Positions 1 to 7,350 of a stretch of 44,523 nt of DNA are shown piece by piece. Source of the stretch: DATKBT01 sp035546295 (GTDB lineage: Bacteria; Acidobacteriota; Thermoanaerobaculia; Multivoradales; Multivoraceae); the NCBI GenBank assembly GCA_035546295.1, contig DATKBT010000116.1, positions 1-44,523 of the forward strand. The letters run 5' to 3'. The position numbers were made by a program, and so were the translations under genes. The notes under the pieces are model-generated. The model saw only the letters and a list, made by a program, of their open reading frames with translations, ran no database searches and was not told the origin of the DNA. Each line of letters starts with the position of its first letter. Position 1 is the stretch's first letter.

Positions 1-12
1 CCTCGAAGAACG

Positions 13-684
13 ATGAAACGCTCCCACCGCCTGATGCTTCAGATCGCTCTCGGCGCCGCCGGCGTCCTGCTCGCGATCGGAGGCTATTTCCTCTACCGGA
101 TCGGGCCGAGCAACGTCTGGGGGATGCTGCTCTACGACCAGCGCGAGGAGGGCAAGCTCCAGGTCGGCGACGTCGCCCCCGACGTCTCTCTGCTCGCGCT
201 CGACGGGACGGCCGTCCACCTGCACGAGCGCACCGGGCTCGGCCGGCCGGCGGTCCTGATCTTCGGCTCCTACACGTGACCGCCTTTCCGGCGCTCGGTC
301 GAGCGTCTGGCGAGCCTCCAGCGGGACTACGGTGACCGCGCCGACTTCCTGACGATCTACATCAAGGAGGCGCACCCCGAAGACGAGTGGCAGATGGACA
401 GCAACGTCGAGGAGGACGTCTGCTACCGCCAGCCGACGACCACCGCCGAGCGGTTGGCGATCGCCCGCGACTTCACGAAGCGCTTCGAGTACCCGTTGCC
501 GTTGCTGGTCGATCCGATCGAGAACCCTGCCAATGCCGTCTATGCGGGCTGGCCGGAGCGCATCTACATCCTCGACGAGCAGCGCACGATCGTCTACAAG
601 GGCGACCCCGGTCCCTTCGGCTTCCATCCCGAGGAGGCCGAGGAGTGGCTCGAGGATCGGTTCGGCGTCAGCCCCAGCGAATAG
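13..684 (+). CDS. Iodothyronine-deiodinase-like selenoprotein (UGA-Sec readthrough)
   Basis: A 223-residue protein if the in-frame TGA at 277-279 is read as selenocysteine (residue 89). An N-terminal membrane anchor lies at about residues 8-28. A thioredoxin-fold region follows with the motif FGSYTUPPF around the UGA, close to the deiodinase active site GSCTUPPF. After the UGA the same frame stays open for 134 codons and carries further deiodinase-like features: a YIKEAHPEDEW segment (deiodinases have YIEEAHASDGW), then a region ending in GWPERIYILDE typical of thioredoxin-fold proteins. Deiodinases and bacterial DI-like proteins are thiol/selenol redox enzymes; the bacterial substrate is unknown, and reductive dehalogenation or peroxide reduction is only a guess. 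The selA, selB, selC and selD genes are not in this window. The start at 13 gives a clean anchor; nothing upstream is visible. A conventional gene caller would report two pieces, 13-279 and 394-684. Confidence 0.85.
277..310 (+). promoter_or_regulatory. UGA Sec codon and bacterial SECIS-like hairpin
   Basis: Directly after the TGA (277-279) the mRNA can fold as CCGG-CGCTC (288-296), loop GGTC (297-300), GAGCG (301-305), a bulged T (306) and CTGG (307-310). That is nine pairs, one of them G-U. The GGUC apical loop is the same as the SelB-recognised loop of the E. coli fdhF SECIS, and the loop G lies 18 bases after the UGA, within the range seen for bacterial SECIS elements. In fdhF the bulged U is on the 5' side; here it is on the 3' side, so the structure is similar but not identical. 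Confidence 0.65.
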
Positions 685-1785
685 ACGGCGACGGCTCGGC
701 CGTCACGATCGGGCGCCCGTCGCGCGAAGCACCGTCTCCGCCGGACGGTCGGGAGGCTCTGGAGCGTCCGCCTCTGCCGTGCGAGGCCCGTTGCCGCGCG
801 GGCAGCGGGTCGCGGGAACGGATCGAGGTGCGCTCACGACGCCCTCGCTTGGTGGTGTAGAGAGCGCGATTCGGCATTGCCGCCGCGGGCGCCTCGACGG
901 AATCCCGACCGAGAGGCCGCCGGGCCCGCGCTCCGCGAGTCTGTAACTCTGCGCGAGTCGGCATGTCCGGATCGGTCAGAACGACAACGGCCTCGGACCC
1001 GCAACGGGGGGATCTGCTGGGATCGAGGTCCCTGCGAGCCGTCACGACCGTGACCGGCGGTCAGGTCTCCGCGGCTCGAACAGGCCGGAAGTCACTGACT
1101 TCGAAGGACCGCGCCTCGTGCGGCGGGTGCTGGAAGATCGTGCCGGCCTCTTGCGCGAGGCTCGCCGGAGCCTCCTGGCGCACTTGGCACGGCCCCTGCA
1201 TTGACTTCCACCAACAGACCTGTGAGGCGGGGGTTCCTTCCTTCCAAGCAATACCCTCCATCCTAGCCGATCGATTCCGCGAAAGGCTAGTCAGAAATCC
1301 CCACCCCGATCCCTCGCATTCGCCGAGGGTCAAATCCCACGATCCCACCTGATCGGAACCCCTCGCCTCCTGGTCGCTCTCGGACGCGCTAACCTCTCGA
1401 AGGCATCGAGATCGCCGCTCGAGAGACCCGACACGGCCGGCCCTGTGCCGGCCGATCTGCTTTCAGGGGCTGCGCGCGCTCGACCGCTCGGACTTCCGAC
1501 TCGTGGCTCGATCCAGAGAGCCGCAGGACCGTTCCACTCCCGGTCGTCGCCGTTCCTGATCCTCGCCCGCTCCGCGGCAACCCCGACGGTCTCGGCGGCT
1601 CGAGGTCGTCGGCGCCGGGCAGCGCGCGGCGCACGTAGCCTCTCTGCGGTTGCCTCTCTGCGGTGCCACGAGAGAGGCGGCGCGCCGACCGATGCTGATT
1701 GAACGCGAGGCCCCCAGTCCGTCGGGTTTCGATCACCGCTCAGCTGCGCGCCTCGACTCGTCCTCGGCGCCGTCCCGATCAAGGC
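685..1785. other. Long intergenic region without a recognisable gene
   Basis: About 1.1 kb between the selenoprotein and the TPR lipoprotein, which converge on it. The open frames here are arginine- and serine-rich and match no family I know. The stretch at about 1200-1345 is less GC-rich than its surroundings and holds small hairpins: ctagcc/ggctag at 1263-1290 and ccctcg/cgaggg at 1311-1329. A sequence at 1327-1338 resembles a tRNA T-loop but has no cloverleaf around it. Confidence 0.5.
1434..1454. terminator. Candidate terminator hairpin between convergent genes
   Basis: Perfect 8-bp inverted repeat CGGCCGGC / GCCGGCCG with a 5-nt loop (1442-1446). It lies between the two convergent genes ending at 684 and 1786. 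The following T-run is poor (atctgcttt), so intrinsic termination is plausible but not certain. Confidence 0.35.
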
Positions 1786-3555
1786 TCAGGAGGTCTCGCT
1801 CAGGAAGTCGATCGCCTCCTGGCGCGCCGGAAGCTGGCTCTCGGCGACGATCAGGTCGCGCAGCTTCTGGTAGTGAGCCCCGGCGATCTCGGACTTCCCT
1901 GCGGCCTCTGCCGCCCGCGCGGCTCCGAGGTGGCTGTTGAGCCGACGCGGGGCGTGCTTCAGCGACTCTTCGTACTCTGCGAAGGCCTCCGCCGGGCGAG
2001 CGAGCTCGATCAGCAGGTCGCCGAGCTGCTCGTGCGCGGGCAGCACGCGCCCCGGGCTGAGGCCGCTCTTGTCGGTCTGGTCCTCGAGCGTCGCCGCCGA
2101 GCGCATCAGCTCGAGCGCGCGATCCTGCTCTCCGCGCGCGAGTGCGAGCCATGCCTCTGCCTGCTGGCGCAGCACTTCGCCGGTGTTGCGCGCCCACACG
2201 TCGCCCGAAGCCTTCATCGTCTCCGCGATCTGGGTCAGCTTCGCGAGGTCGCCCTCGGCCTGCTCGAGCCGCCCGCTGCGCGCCGCTCCCACCGCGCGCG
2301 CCCAATGTCGGAGCGCGACCGCGCCTTGCGTGTAGGCGGCGCGGGCGCCCTCGGCACCCGTCAGCGGCGGCAGCTCGGCGGCTTCCTCCCAGGCCTTGCG
2401 CTCCATCGCCCAGCGCACCGGCACCGCCCCCGCGTTGAAGGCGACGACCCCGTGCTGCCAGTCGAGGCCCGGCTGCGCCTCGACGTGCTCGACGATCTCG
2501 CGCGCCTCGTCGATCTCGCCGCGCTGCAGGTGCGCGTAGAGCTGGTAGTCGAGCGCGTGCATCTCGCTCATCTGCGCCTGGCCACCCATCCCCTCCATCT
2601 TCGCGCCGCGCTCCCGCGCGGCCCGGGCGGAGCGGGAGTTGGCCTCGATCGAGTCCTCCCATTGGCCGAGCTGGGTGAAGATGTGTCCCGACATGTGCAG
2701 GGCGTGCGGCATCGAGGTCGCGATGTCGAGGTAGCGGCGCGCCGCTCCCTCGGCCTTGGCCGCGAGCGGCGGGAAGTCGTAGCTGTGGATGATGTAGTGC
2801 GCGAGCCCTGGGTGGTCGGGCCTCTGGGCGAAGAGCGGCTCGAGCATCGCGCCAGTCTCCTTCTGCACCGCGTAGGTCTTGTCGGTCATGTCGAGGTTGG
2901 CGAGCCGCGAGAGACCGTAGAAGATCGTCGCCTCGACGTCGTCGGGATTGTGCTCGCGCAGCTTCGCCATTTCCGCCTCCCAGCGCTCGGCGCGCTGGGC
3001 GTGGGCGAGCTCGTCGGCTTCGCGGTAGAAGGACGCGAGCGCCTCGACGTACTGCTGCTCGCGCTCGCTCGCGTCGCGGCTCTCGGCGAGGCTCGCTGCT
3101 TTCTCGATCGCGGCCTGCCCGGCCTCGAGCTCGTCCGGCGTCGGCGGCGCCCACAATGGGTGGAACCAGGTCATGGCGATCCCCCAGTGCGCCATCGCGC
3201 AGTCTGGGTCGCGTTCGGCGATCGACTGGAACTGGCCACGCGCCTCGTCGTACTCGAACGAGTGCAGGGTCGCAACGGCTCGGTCGAAGTCTCCCTGCAG
3301 TGCGTCGTCGCAGGCCGTCGGGAAGGAAACGTCGCCGATCACGTCGCCGCTGACCTCGGCGGCTGCGGTTCCGATCGCGGCCTGGGTCTCGGGGGACGCC
3401 CCGTCGGAGACCTCCGCGGTTGGCTCCTCGACGCCCGGCGCGCACGCGCCGAGCGCGAGCGCTGCCGTCGTCGCGACGAAGAGGAACAGGGGGGCCGGAG
3501 TCTGGGGAAGGCGCAGGGTCGGGGCAGTGCGTGGCGCCCGGGTCGGCTCGAACAT
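1786..3555 (-). CDS. TPR-repeat lipoprotein
   Basis: A protein of 589 residues. The start at 3555 is preceded by AAGGAG with 9-nt spacing and gives a lipoprotein signal peptide ending in the lipobox LALGAC; the frame is open further upstream but without lipoprotein logic. After the lipid-anchored cysteine come a low-complexity linker and then an alpha-helical body with tetratricopeptide-like units, for example FEYDEARGQFQSIAERDPDC near the N terminus and an AEAFAEYEESLKHAPRRLNS unit near the C terminus. His/Met-rich loops such as MPHALHMSGHIFTQLG recur between helices, as in large uncharacterised TPR lipoproteins of Acidobacteriota and Bacteroidota. It probably acts as a periplasmic or outer-membrane scaffold; the ligand is unknown. 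It lies downstream of the ATP-grasp unit on the same strand but 345 bases away with a hairpin between, so co-transcription is doubtful. Confidence 0.85.
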   Translation of the reverse strand: MFEPTRAPRTAPTLRLPQTPAPLFLFVATTAALALGACAPGVEEPTAEVSDGASPETQAAIGTAAAEVSGDVIGDVSFPTACDDALQGDFDRAVATLHSFEYDEARGQFQSIAERDPDCAMAHWGIAMTWFHPLWAPPTPDELEAGQAAIEKAASLAESRDASEREQQYVEALASFYREADELAHAQRAERWEAEMAKLREHNPDDVEATIFYGLSRLANLDMTDKTYAVQKETGAMLEPLFAQRPDHPGLAHYIIHSYDFPPLAAKAEGAARRYLDIATSMPHALHMSGHIFTQLGQWEDSIEANSRSARAARERGAKMEGMGGQAQMSEMHALDYQLYAHLQRGEIDEAREIVEHVEAQPGLDWQHGVVAFNAGAVPVRWAMERKAWEEAAELPPLTGAEGARAAYTQGAVALRHWARAVGAARSGRLEQAEGDLAKLTQIAETMKASGDVWARNTGEVLRQQAEAWLALARGEQDRALELMRSAATLEDQTDKSGLSPGRVLPAHEQLGDLLIELARPAEAFAEYEESLKHAPRRLNSHLGAARAAEAAGKSEIAGAHYQKLRDLIVAESQLPARQEAIDFLSETS

Positions 3556-3841
3556 GAGAGGAGGCTCCTTGGCATCTTTGCCTGTGGTTCGTCGTTCAAT
3601 CTCGATCCACCGATTGTAAGCACGGCGGGCGATCCGAGCGTCGAGCGACGCGTCGAACGCGTAGAACGAGCCCCGATTCGAGCGCGAAGCAACGATCGCG
3701 GTGGGTACCGCGACTCTCGCGATGCTTCTTTCGCGCACGAGTCGGCCGTGCGCAAGGGCTCCAGGCTCAGGCGAGGCCGAAACGCTCGGCCCTCGGTCGC
3801 CTGCACCGAGACCCTGGCGATCCCGATCTCCCTGAGCCGCC

Positions 3842-3856
3842 GGGGCCGCCGGCCCC
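3842..3856. terminator. Weak candidate terminator hairpin
   Basis: GGGGCC-gcc-GGCCCC, a 6-bp GC stem with a 3-nt loop. It sits just downstream of the E/K-repeat gene (minus strand, ends 3901) and upstream of the TPR lipoprotein gene. There is no clear T-tract. The rest of 3556-3900 shows no gene. Confidence 0.25.
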
Positions 3857-3900
3857 GCGGGCCGGCGACGTCGAGGGGCGCAGGAGCCGCGAGCTCCCGG

Positions 3901-4425
3901 TCAGCCGCCGGCTTTCTTGCGCAGCGCCTCGACCTGATCGACGAGCTGGCTGACCTGCTTCTGAAGACCCGCGACGGCTTCCACCAGCGCGTCGAAGCGG
4001 GGGTCCGGGCCGGGGATGCGGCCCGGGTCGAACACCGGCTCGCGCTCGAGCTTCTCGTACTTCAGATCCTTGAGCTCCGGCTTCTCGATCTTCTCGAGCT
4101 TCTCTTTTTCTGGCTTCTCGTACTTCTCGAGCTTCTCGAACTTTTCAGGCTTCTCGGGCTTCTCGATCTTCTCGATCTTGAGCTCCTTGACCCAGTCCTT
4201 CGCGACCTCCGGGAACTCCTTGTCGAAGAAGTCCTTGAGCGAGGTCTTTCCGACCTCGAAATGGGGGCTCTTGCCCGCGAAGAAGCCGAGGATCGAGCTG
4301 AGGTCCCGAACTCGCAGCTCGCTGATCGGCATGTCGAGGTCGATCTTCACCTCCGGTCGGTCTTCGCTCGAGATGAATGGCTCCTTCGATCCCTTCTTCG
4401 TGCCCTCTTCGTCCTTCTTCGCCAT
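3901..4425 (-). CDS. Small Glu-Lys-repeat protein beside ATP-grasp ligases
   Basis: A 174-residue hydrophilic protein with no signal peptide. Residues 1-80 are a folded-looking, leader-like part containing MPISELRVRDLSSILGFF. Residues 81-128 are a near-continuous series of EK dipeptides separated by I, P, F, L or Y (for example EKIEKPEKPEKFEKLEKYEK). Residues 129-141 are Pro/Gly-rich and residues 142-171 form a heptad-like amphipathic helix, probably a coiled coil for oligomerisation. The start at 4425 has a strong Shine-Dalgarno (AAGGAG, 6-nt spacing), much better than those of the two ATP-grasp genes upstream, as expected for a substrate made in excess. It starts 45 bases after the ligase stop codon. 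I do not recognise a named family. The arrangement suggests it is the substrate of the ligase; a structural or acid/base-buffering protein is the alternative. Confidence 0.8.
   Translation of the reverse strand: MAKKDEEGTKKGSKEPFISSEDRPEVKIDLDMPISELRVRDLSSILGFFAGKSPHFEVGKTSLKDFFDKEFPEVAKDWVKELKIEKIEKPEKPEKFEKLEKYEKPEKEKLEKIEKPELKDLKYEKLEREPVFDPGRIPGPDPRFDALVEAVAGLQKQVSQLVDQVEALRKKAGG
4042..4185 (-). repeat. EK-dipeptide coding repeat
   Basis: On the plus strand this stretch is a run of cttctcg-type units of six and nine bases. It encodes residues 81-128 of the small protein, where Glu-Lys pairs recur every three residues. The unit changes by small indels, and the third position of each tripeptide is usually hydrophobic or Pro. 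Confidence 0.8.
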
Positions 4426-4470
4426 GATGCTCTCCTTGGGTTGTCCGTCTGTGGTCGCCCGTCAGGCATT

Positions 4471-5487
4471 TCACGCGGACGGCCGGCTCCGGCCTGGCTG
4501 ATCGGCCGGCGCGGCCGTACCGCGATGGAGCAGGTTCGCGAGACTCGAGCTGATCGGCTGGCCCGAGCCCCTCTCGTAGTAGAGGAAGCCGGGCGAGGGA
4601 TTCACCTCGAAGCAGTAGTACTCGCCGCTGGGGGTCTCTCGGAGGTCTACGCCGGCGAGCAGGAGGCCGAGCTCCCGCGCGAGCCAGCGGCAAGCCTCGG
4701 CGACCTCCTCCGGCAGCTCCGCGGGCTCCATCTCCACCTGGTGGCCCTGCCGGCGCGCGTACCGGTAGTCGGTCGCCTTCGAGCGCACACGCGTCGCGTG
4801 GAGGTCGTCGCCCACCACGTGAACGCGCACGTCGTCGCCGGGGACGTACGCCTGGAGCTGGACCGGGCCATGACGGAGCAGGGGCAGCCTTGCCCTCTGC
4901 TCCGGCTCCAGCCGGCGGACGATCGAGCGCACACCGCTCAACGATTTGTAGATGGCGCCCTCCTCCCCGAGCTCGTCCAGGAAGCGAGAGGCCTCGTCGG
5001 GATCGTTGGTGACCAGCGTGGGCGGCGTCAGCAGGCCGCTCCGGCGCACCAGGAGGGCCTGGAGGACCTTGCTGTTGTTCGAGTAGCTGCCGCGTAGCCG
5101 ATTGACCACCGGACACGGCAGATCCTCGAACAGCGCCAGCAGCCCCAGGTCGAGCTCGTGGATGACGCTGGCGGTGGCGGGCGCCGGCACGCTCTCGGGC
5201 AGCCGCCGGCCCTCCAGCCCGAGGAGGCGCACGTACACCCCGCTGATCTCTCCGAGCTCGAGGCGCCAGTCGGGACCGGCCAGGTAGCCGGTCACGGGCG
5301 TGGCCGGATCGTCCCACCGGCAGTGGATCTCGAAGCCGGTCGGATAGGACCCGAGGTCGAGCAGCCGGTATTCATAGCCGCAGTCGTCGAGACGCGCGCA
5401 GACCAGCTCGGTGACCCGGTCGGCGAGCCCGCCGCAGACCAGGATCACGACACCGTCCTCCGAGGCTCGGCCGGGGCGTCTCGCCAT
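4471..5487 (-). CDS. ATP-grasp ligase, RimK/graspetide (MdnC)-like
   Basis: A 338-residue ATP-grasp enzyme. Residues 12-100 form a pre-ATP-grasp domain. The segment NNSKVLQALLVRRSGLLTPP (137-156) is the lid or linker typical of peptide-modifying ATP-grasp ligases. K181 in AIYKSL is the likely ATP lysine. The segment DDVRVHVVGDD (219-229) carries the conserved Arg, and D281 in LLAGVDLRE with E294 and N296 in CFEVNPSPG are the metal ligands, so the active site is complete. The family forms amide or ester bonds by acyl-phosphate activation: RimK adds Glu to ribosomal protein S6, and graspetide ligases cross-link Asp/Glu side chains to Ser/Thr/Lys. The start at 5487 gives normal family length; the open frame upstream is out-of-frame coding of the neighbour. 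It overlaps the upstream paralogue by 43 bases, so translation is probably coupled. The likely partner is the E/K-repeat protein downstream. Confidence 0.85.
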   Translation of the reverse strand: MARRPGRASEDGVVILVCGGLADRVTELVCARLDDCGYEYRLLDLGSYPTGFEIHCRWDDPATPVTGYLAGPDWRLELGEISGVYVRLLGLEGRRLPESVPAPATASVIHELDLGLLALFEDLPCPVVNRLRGSYSNNSKVLQALLVRRSGLLTPPTLVTNDPDEASRFLDELGEEGAIYKSLSGVRSIVRRLEPEQRARLPLLRHGPVQLQAYVPGDDVRVHVVGDDLHATRVRSKATDYRYARRQGHQVEMEPAELPEEVAEACRWLARELGLLLAGVDLRETPSGEYYCFEVNPSPGFLYYERGSGQPISSSLANLLHRGTAAPADQPGRSRPSA

Positions 5488-6368
5488 CTCGAATCGGTGA
5501 GCAGGTCGACCAGATGGTTGGCGACTGCACGGCGTTGACCGGGCGCGAGCCGCTCGAGGCGCGGCTGCGGCTCGACCGCCACCACGACCAGCCGGCCGGC
5601 AACCGGCGCCAGCACCAGCTCGACGAACGACAGGCCCGCGGCAGCTGCGAATCGGCACAGCGCCGGCTCGAGGGCGATCGCTGCGGGCGCCGGTTCGCGC
5701 TCCCAGAACGTCGCTTCGCCGACCACCTGGACCACCTCGACCGCACCGTGCGGCGGGCTCAGGCACACCGGCACCACCCGGGCGATCGCCTCGATGCCGC
5801 GCCAGTCGTCGCCCTGGCCGATGAGGTATCGGGTTTCGGTGGCCAGTGGGCTATAGACGATGCCGCCGTCGCCGTTGCCCGAGGCGGCGCCGAACGCCCT
5901 TGCCTCCCGATCGACGTTGGTGATCAGCGTCGGCGGGGCGGGGAGCCCGCTCCGCCGGAGCAGGGGAAGCCAGGAGACCAGGGGAGCGCGCGGGGAATAC
6001 CAGACGAAGGCGGGGTAGAGATTGACCACGGGGCACGACAGGCTCCACAGCCAGGCGAGGAGAGCGGCCTGGCTCTCCGCCTGCATGTAGGCGAGATCCT
6101 CGGGTCGCCAGCCGGTGGGTTCGACGTAACCGCTGCTGCGTACCAGCACGCCCTCGAGCTCGTCGTTCGAGTAACAAGCGTCCCGGATCTCGAACCGGAT
6201 CTCCGAGCCCGAGTTGCTCAGGCGCCAGGAGAAGCGGGCAGGCGCCGCCATCGGGTCGGCGGTGAGGACCGCCTTGCGCTCGCGCCTCTCCAGCTCTCTG
6301 CGAACGGCCTCGCAGCAGGGGTCGTGGGGATGTCCGAGGAGCAGGAACAGCGGGCACCTCCAGTGCAT
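5445..6368 (-). CDS. Degenerate ATP-grasp paralogue (probable pseudoenzyme)
   Basis: A 307-residue protein that aligns along its length with the ligase downstream: a similar pre-ATP-grasp part, CPVVNLYPAF matching CPVVNRLRGS, and RRSGLPAPPTLITN matching RRSGLLTPPTLVTN. Key residues are lost. The ATP lysine is a tyrosine (Y172 in GGIVYSPL), the Arg of DVRVHVVG is absent (VEVVQVVGE), and the metal ligands D/E/N have become E250, E266 and Q268. It therefore probably binds substrate or its partner rather than catalysing, although weak activity cannot be excluded. The start at 6368 is preceded by GGGAG. As first gene of the minus-strand unit it is followed, with 43 bases of overlap, by the active paralogue. 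Graspetide loci often carry two related ATP-grasp proteins, but normally both keep their catalytic residues. Confidence 0.75.
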   Translation of the reverse strand: MHWRCPLFLLLGHPHDPCCEAVRRELERRERKAVLTADPMAAPARFSWRLSNSGSEIRFEIRDACYSNDELEGVLVRSSGYVEPTGWRPEDLAYMQAESQAALLAWLWSLSCPVVNLYPAFVWYSPRAPLVSWLPLLRRSGLPAPPTLITNVDREARAFGAASGNGDGGIVYSPLATETRYLIGQGDDWRGIEAIARVVPVCLSPPHGAVEVVQVVGEATFWEREPAPAAIALEPALCRFAAAAGLSFVELVLAPVAGRLVVVAVEPQPRLERLAPGQRRAVANHLVDLLTDSRWRDAPAEPRRTVS

Positions 6369-6566
6369 GGCTCCCGCGGTTCCAGCGGCTCGCGTGCCCA
6401 CGCCGAGCCCGACACCGGGACGGGCTCGACCATCGGCGTGATGGCCAGCCGCGCCGCTGTCCGCCGAAACAGCTTAGTCCGCTCCCGCTTGAGCGAACCG
6501 TCAGTTCTTGATGGAATTGCGGCAATCCTTTGCCGTGACCTGCGAGTGGGGCAGTCGAGGGCAGGG

Positions 6567-7274
6567 ATGGTCGAGCCGGGGTCGACAGAGTTAGGGTCGA
6601 CGGAGTTAGGGTCGACGGAGTTAGGCTCGACGGAGGTAGGCTCGACGGAGTTAGGGTCGACGGAGGCCGGCGACGATCGGTCGGCACGCGAGCGCAACGC
6701 CACCGGGGCAGTGGCTCCATCGCTGGTGTGGGCCCGCATCGAGGCCGCGCGCGAGGCACTCGAGAGTTGGAACGGCGCGCTCGAGGTCTATCCCCGCTTC
6801 CAGAGAGTGAAGACCCGGGTCGAGCACGAGCGCGGTACGGTCAGCGTCGCCGAGGCCGCGTCGTCGGCCGCGCTCTCGGAGGCCGGGTTCTCGCGCTCCT
6901 TCCAGCGCGCGTTCGTCCGCGTCGTCGGCGTGTCGCCTAGGCGGCATCGCAAGCTCCTCCGCGCCGCTCGCCGCAAGCCGGTTGCGGGACACTGGATCCG
7001 AAGTCGCGTCATGAACGTGTCCGAAGCCTCGACGGCGCTCGCGGTCGGCGCGAGCTCATGGCTGTCACGAGCTCGGCCAGCGCAGAGAACCGTTCGGTAC
7101 ACTCGTTTCCGCTACGCAAGGCGAGGAGGGCCCGAAAGGCCCGCACGACGGTCCGGCGCGTTCGCCGCGATCGACGAATCATGTTTGTCCATCACGCCCC
7201 GCTCTCGAGCTCGACTCCACGATCACCGTACCGAGGCCCGAACCGAGATCGACGAGAGACATGCCGGCGTTTGA
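6567..7274 (+). CDS. AraC-type HTH domain protein with pentapeptide-repeat N terminus
   Basis: Residues 55-135 contain a convincing single AraC-like helix-turn-helix: VSVAEAASSAALSEAGFSRS followed by a VVGVSPRRHRKLL segment. Usual AraC regulators carry two HTH units and a sensor domain, which are absent. From the ATG at 6567 the first ~35 residues are a GSTEL pentapeptide repeat encoded by the 15-bp tandem repeat. A GTG at 6711 or 6726 would start just before the domain and may be the real start. Beyond residue 140 the sequence becomes arginine-rich and family-less, so the gene may be frameshifted or end earlier. It diverges from the ATP-grasp unit with about 200 bases between, so it could regulate it; that is inference from position. 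Confidence 0.45.
   Translation: MVEPGSTELGSTELGSTELGSTEVGSTELGSTEAGDDRSARERNATGAVAPSLVWARIEAAREALESWNGALEVYPRFQRVKTRVEHERGTVSVAEAASSAALSEAGFSRSFQRAFVRVVGVSPRRHRKLLRAARRKPVAGHWIRSRVMNVSEASTALAVGASSWLSRARPAQRTVRYTRFRYARRGGPERPARRSGAFAAIDESCLSITPRSRARLHDHRTEARTEIDERHAGV
6581..6670. repeat. 15-bp tandem repeat, six copies
   Basis: Six contiguous 15-mers, consensus gtcgacggagttagg, with changes at one to four positions. Copies begin at 6581, 6596, 6611, 6626, 6641 and 6656, with a partial copy before them. Each carries TCGAC. There are no spacers, so it is not CRISPR. The array lies between the divergent ATP-grasp unit and the HTH domain. It may be part of the HTH gene's reading frame or an iteron-like regulator-binding array. 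Confidence 0.9.
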
Positions 7275-7350
7275 TCGGCGTTGGCGATGACGGAGGAGCT
7301 CTGAATCCGCTGGCCTGCGCGCGGTTTCGTTCCAAGGGAGGGTACGCAGC

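Noticed and set aside
277..279. TGA as a nonsense mutation splitting a thioredoxin-like gene
   Set aside because: The UGA is at the exact deiodinase Sec position, the downstream frame is intact and family-like, and a SECIS-like hairpin follows.
1300..1350. tRNA-like T-loop (gggtcaaatccc)
   Set aside because: No acceptor, D or anticodon stems can be built around it on either strand; the pairing stem is only three bases.
1699..5097. A very long plus-strand open frame
   Set aside because: It is Arg/Leu-rich, matches no family, and runs antisense to the TPR lipoprotein, E/K-repeat and ATP-grasp genes; a GC-rich shadow.
6581..6670. CRISPR array
   Set aside because: Repeats are contiguous, 15 bp long and without spacers; no cas genes.
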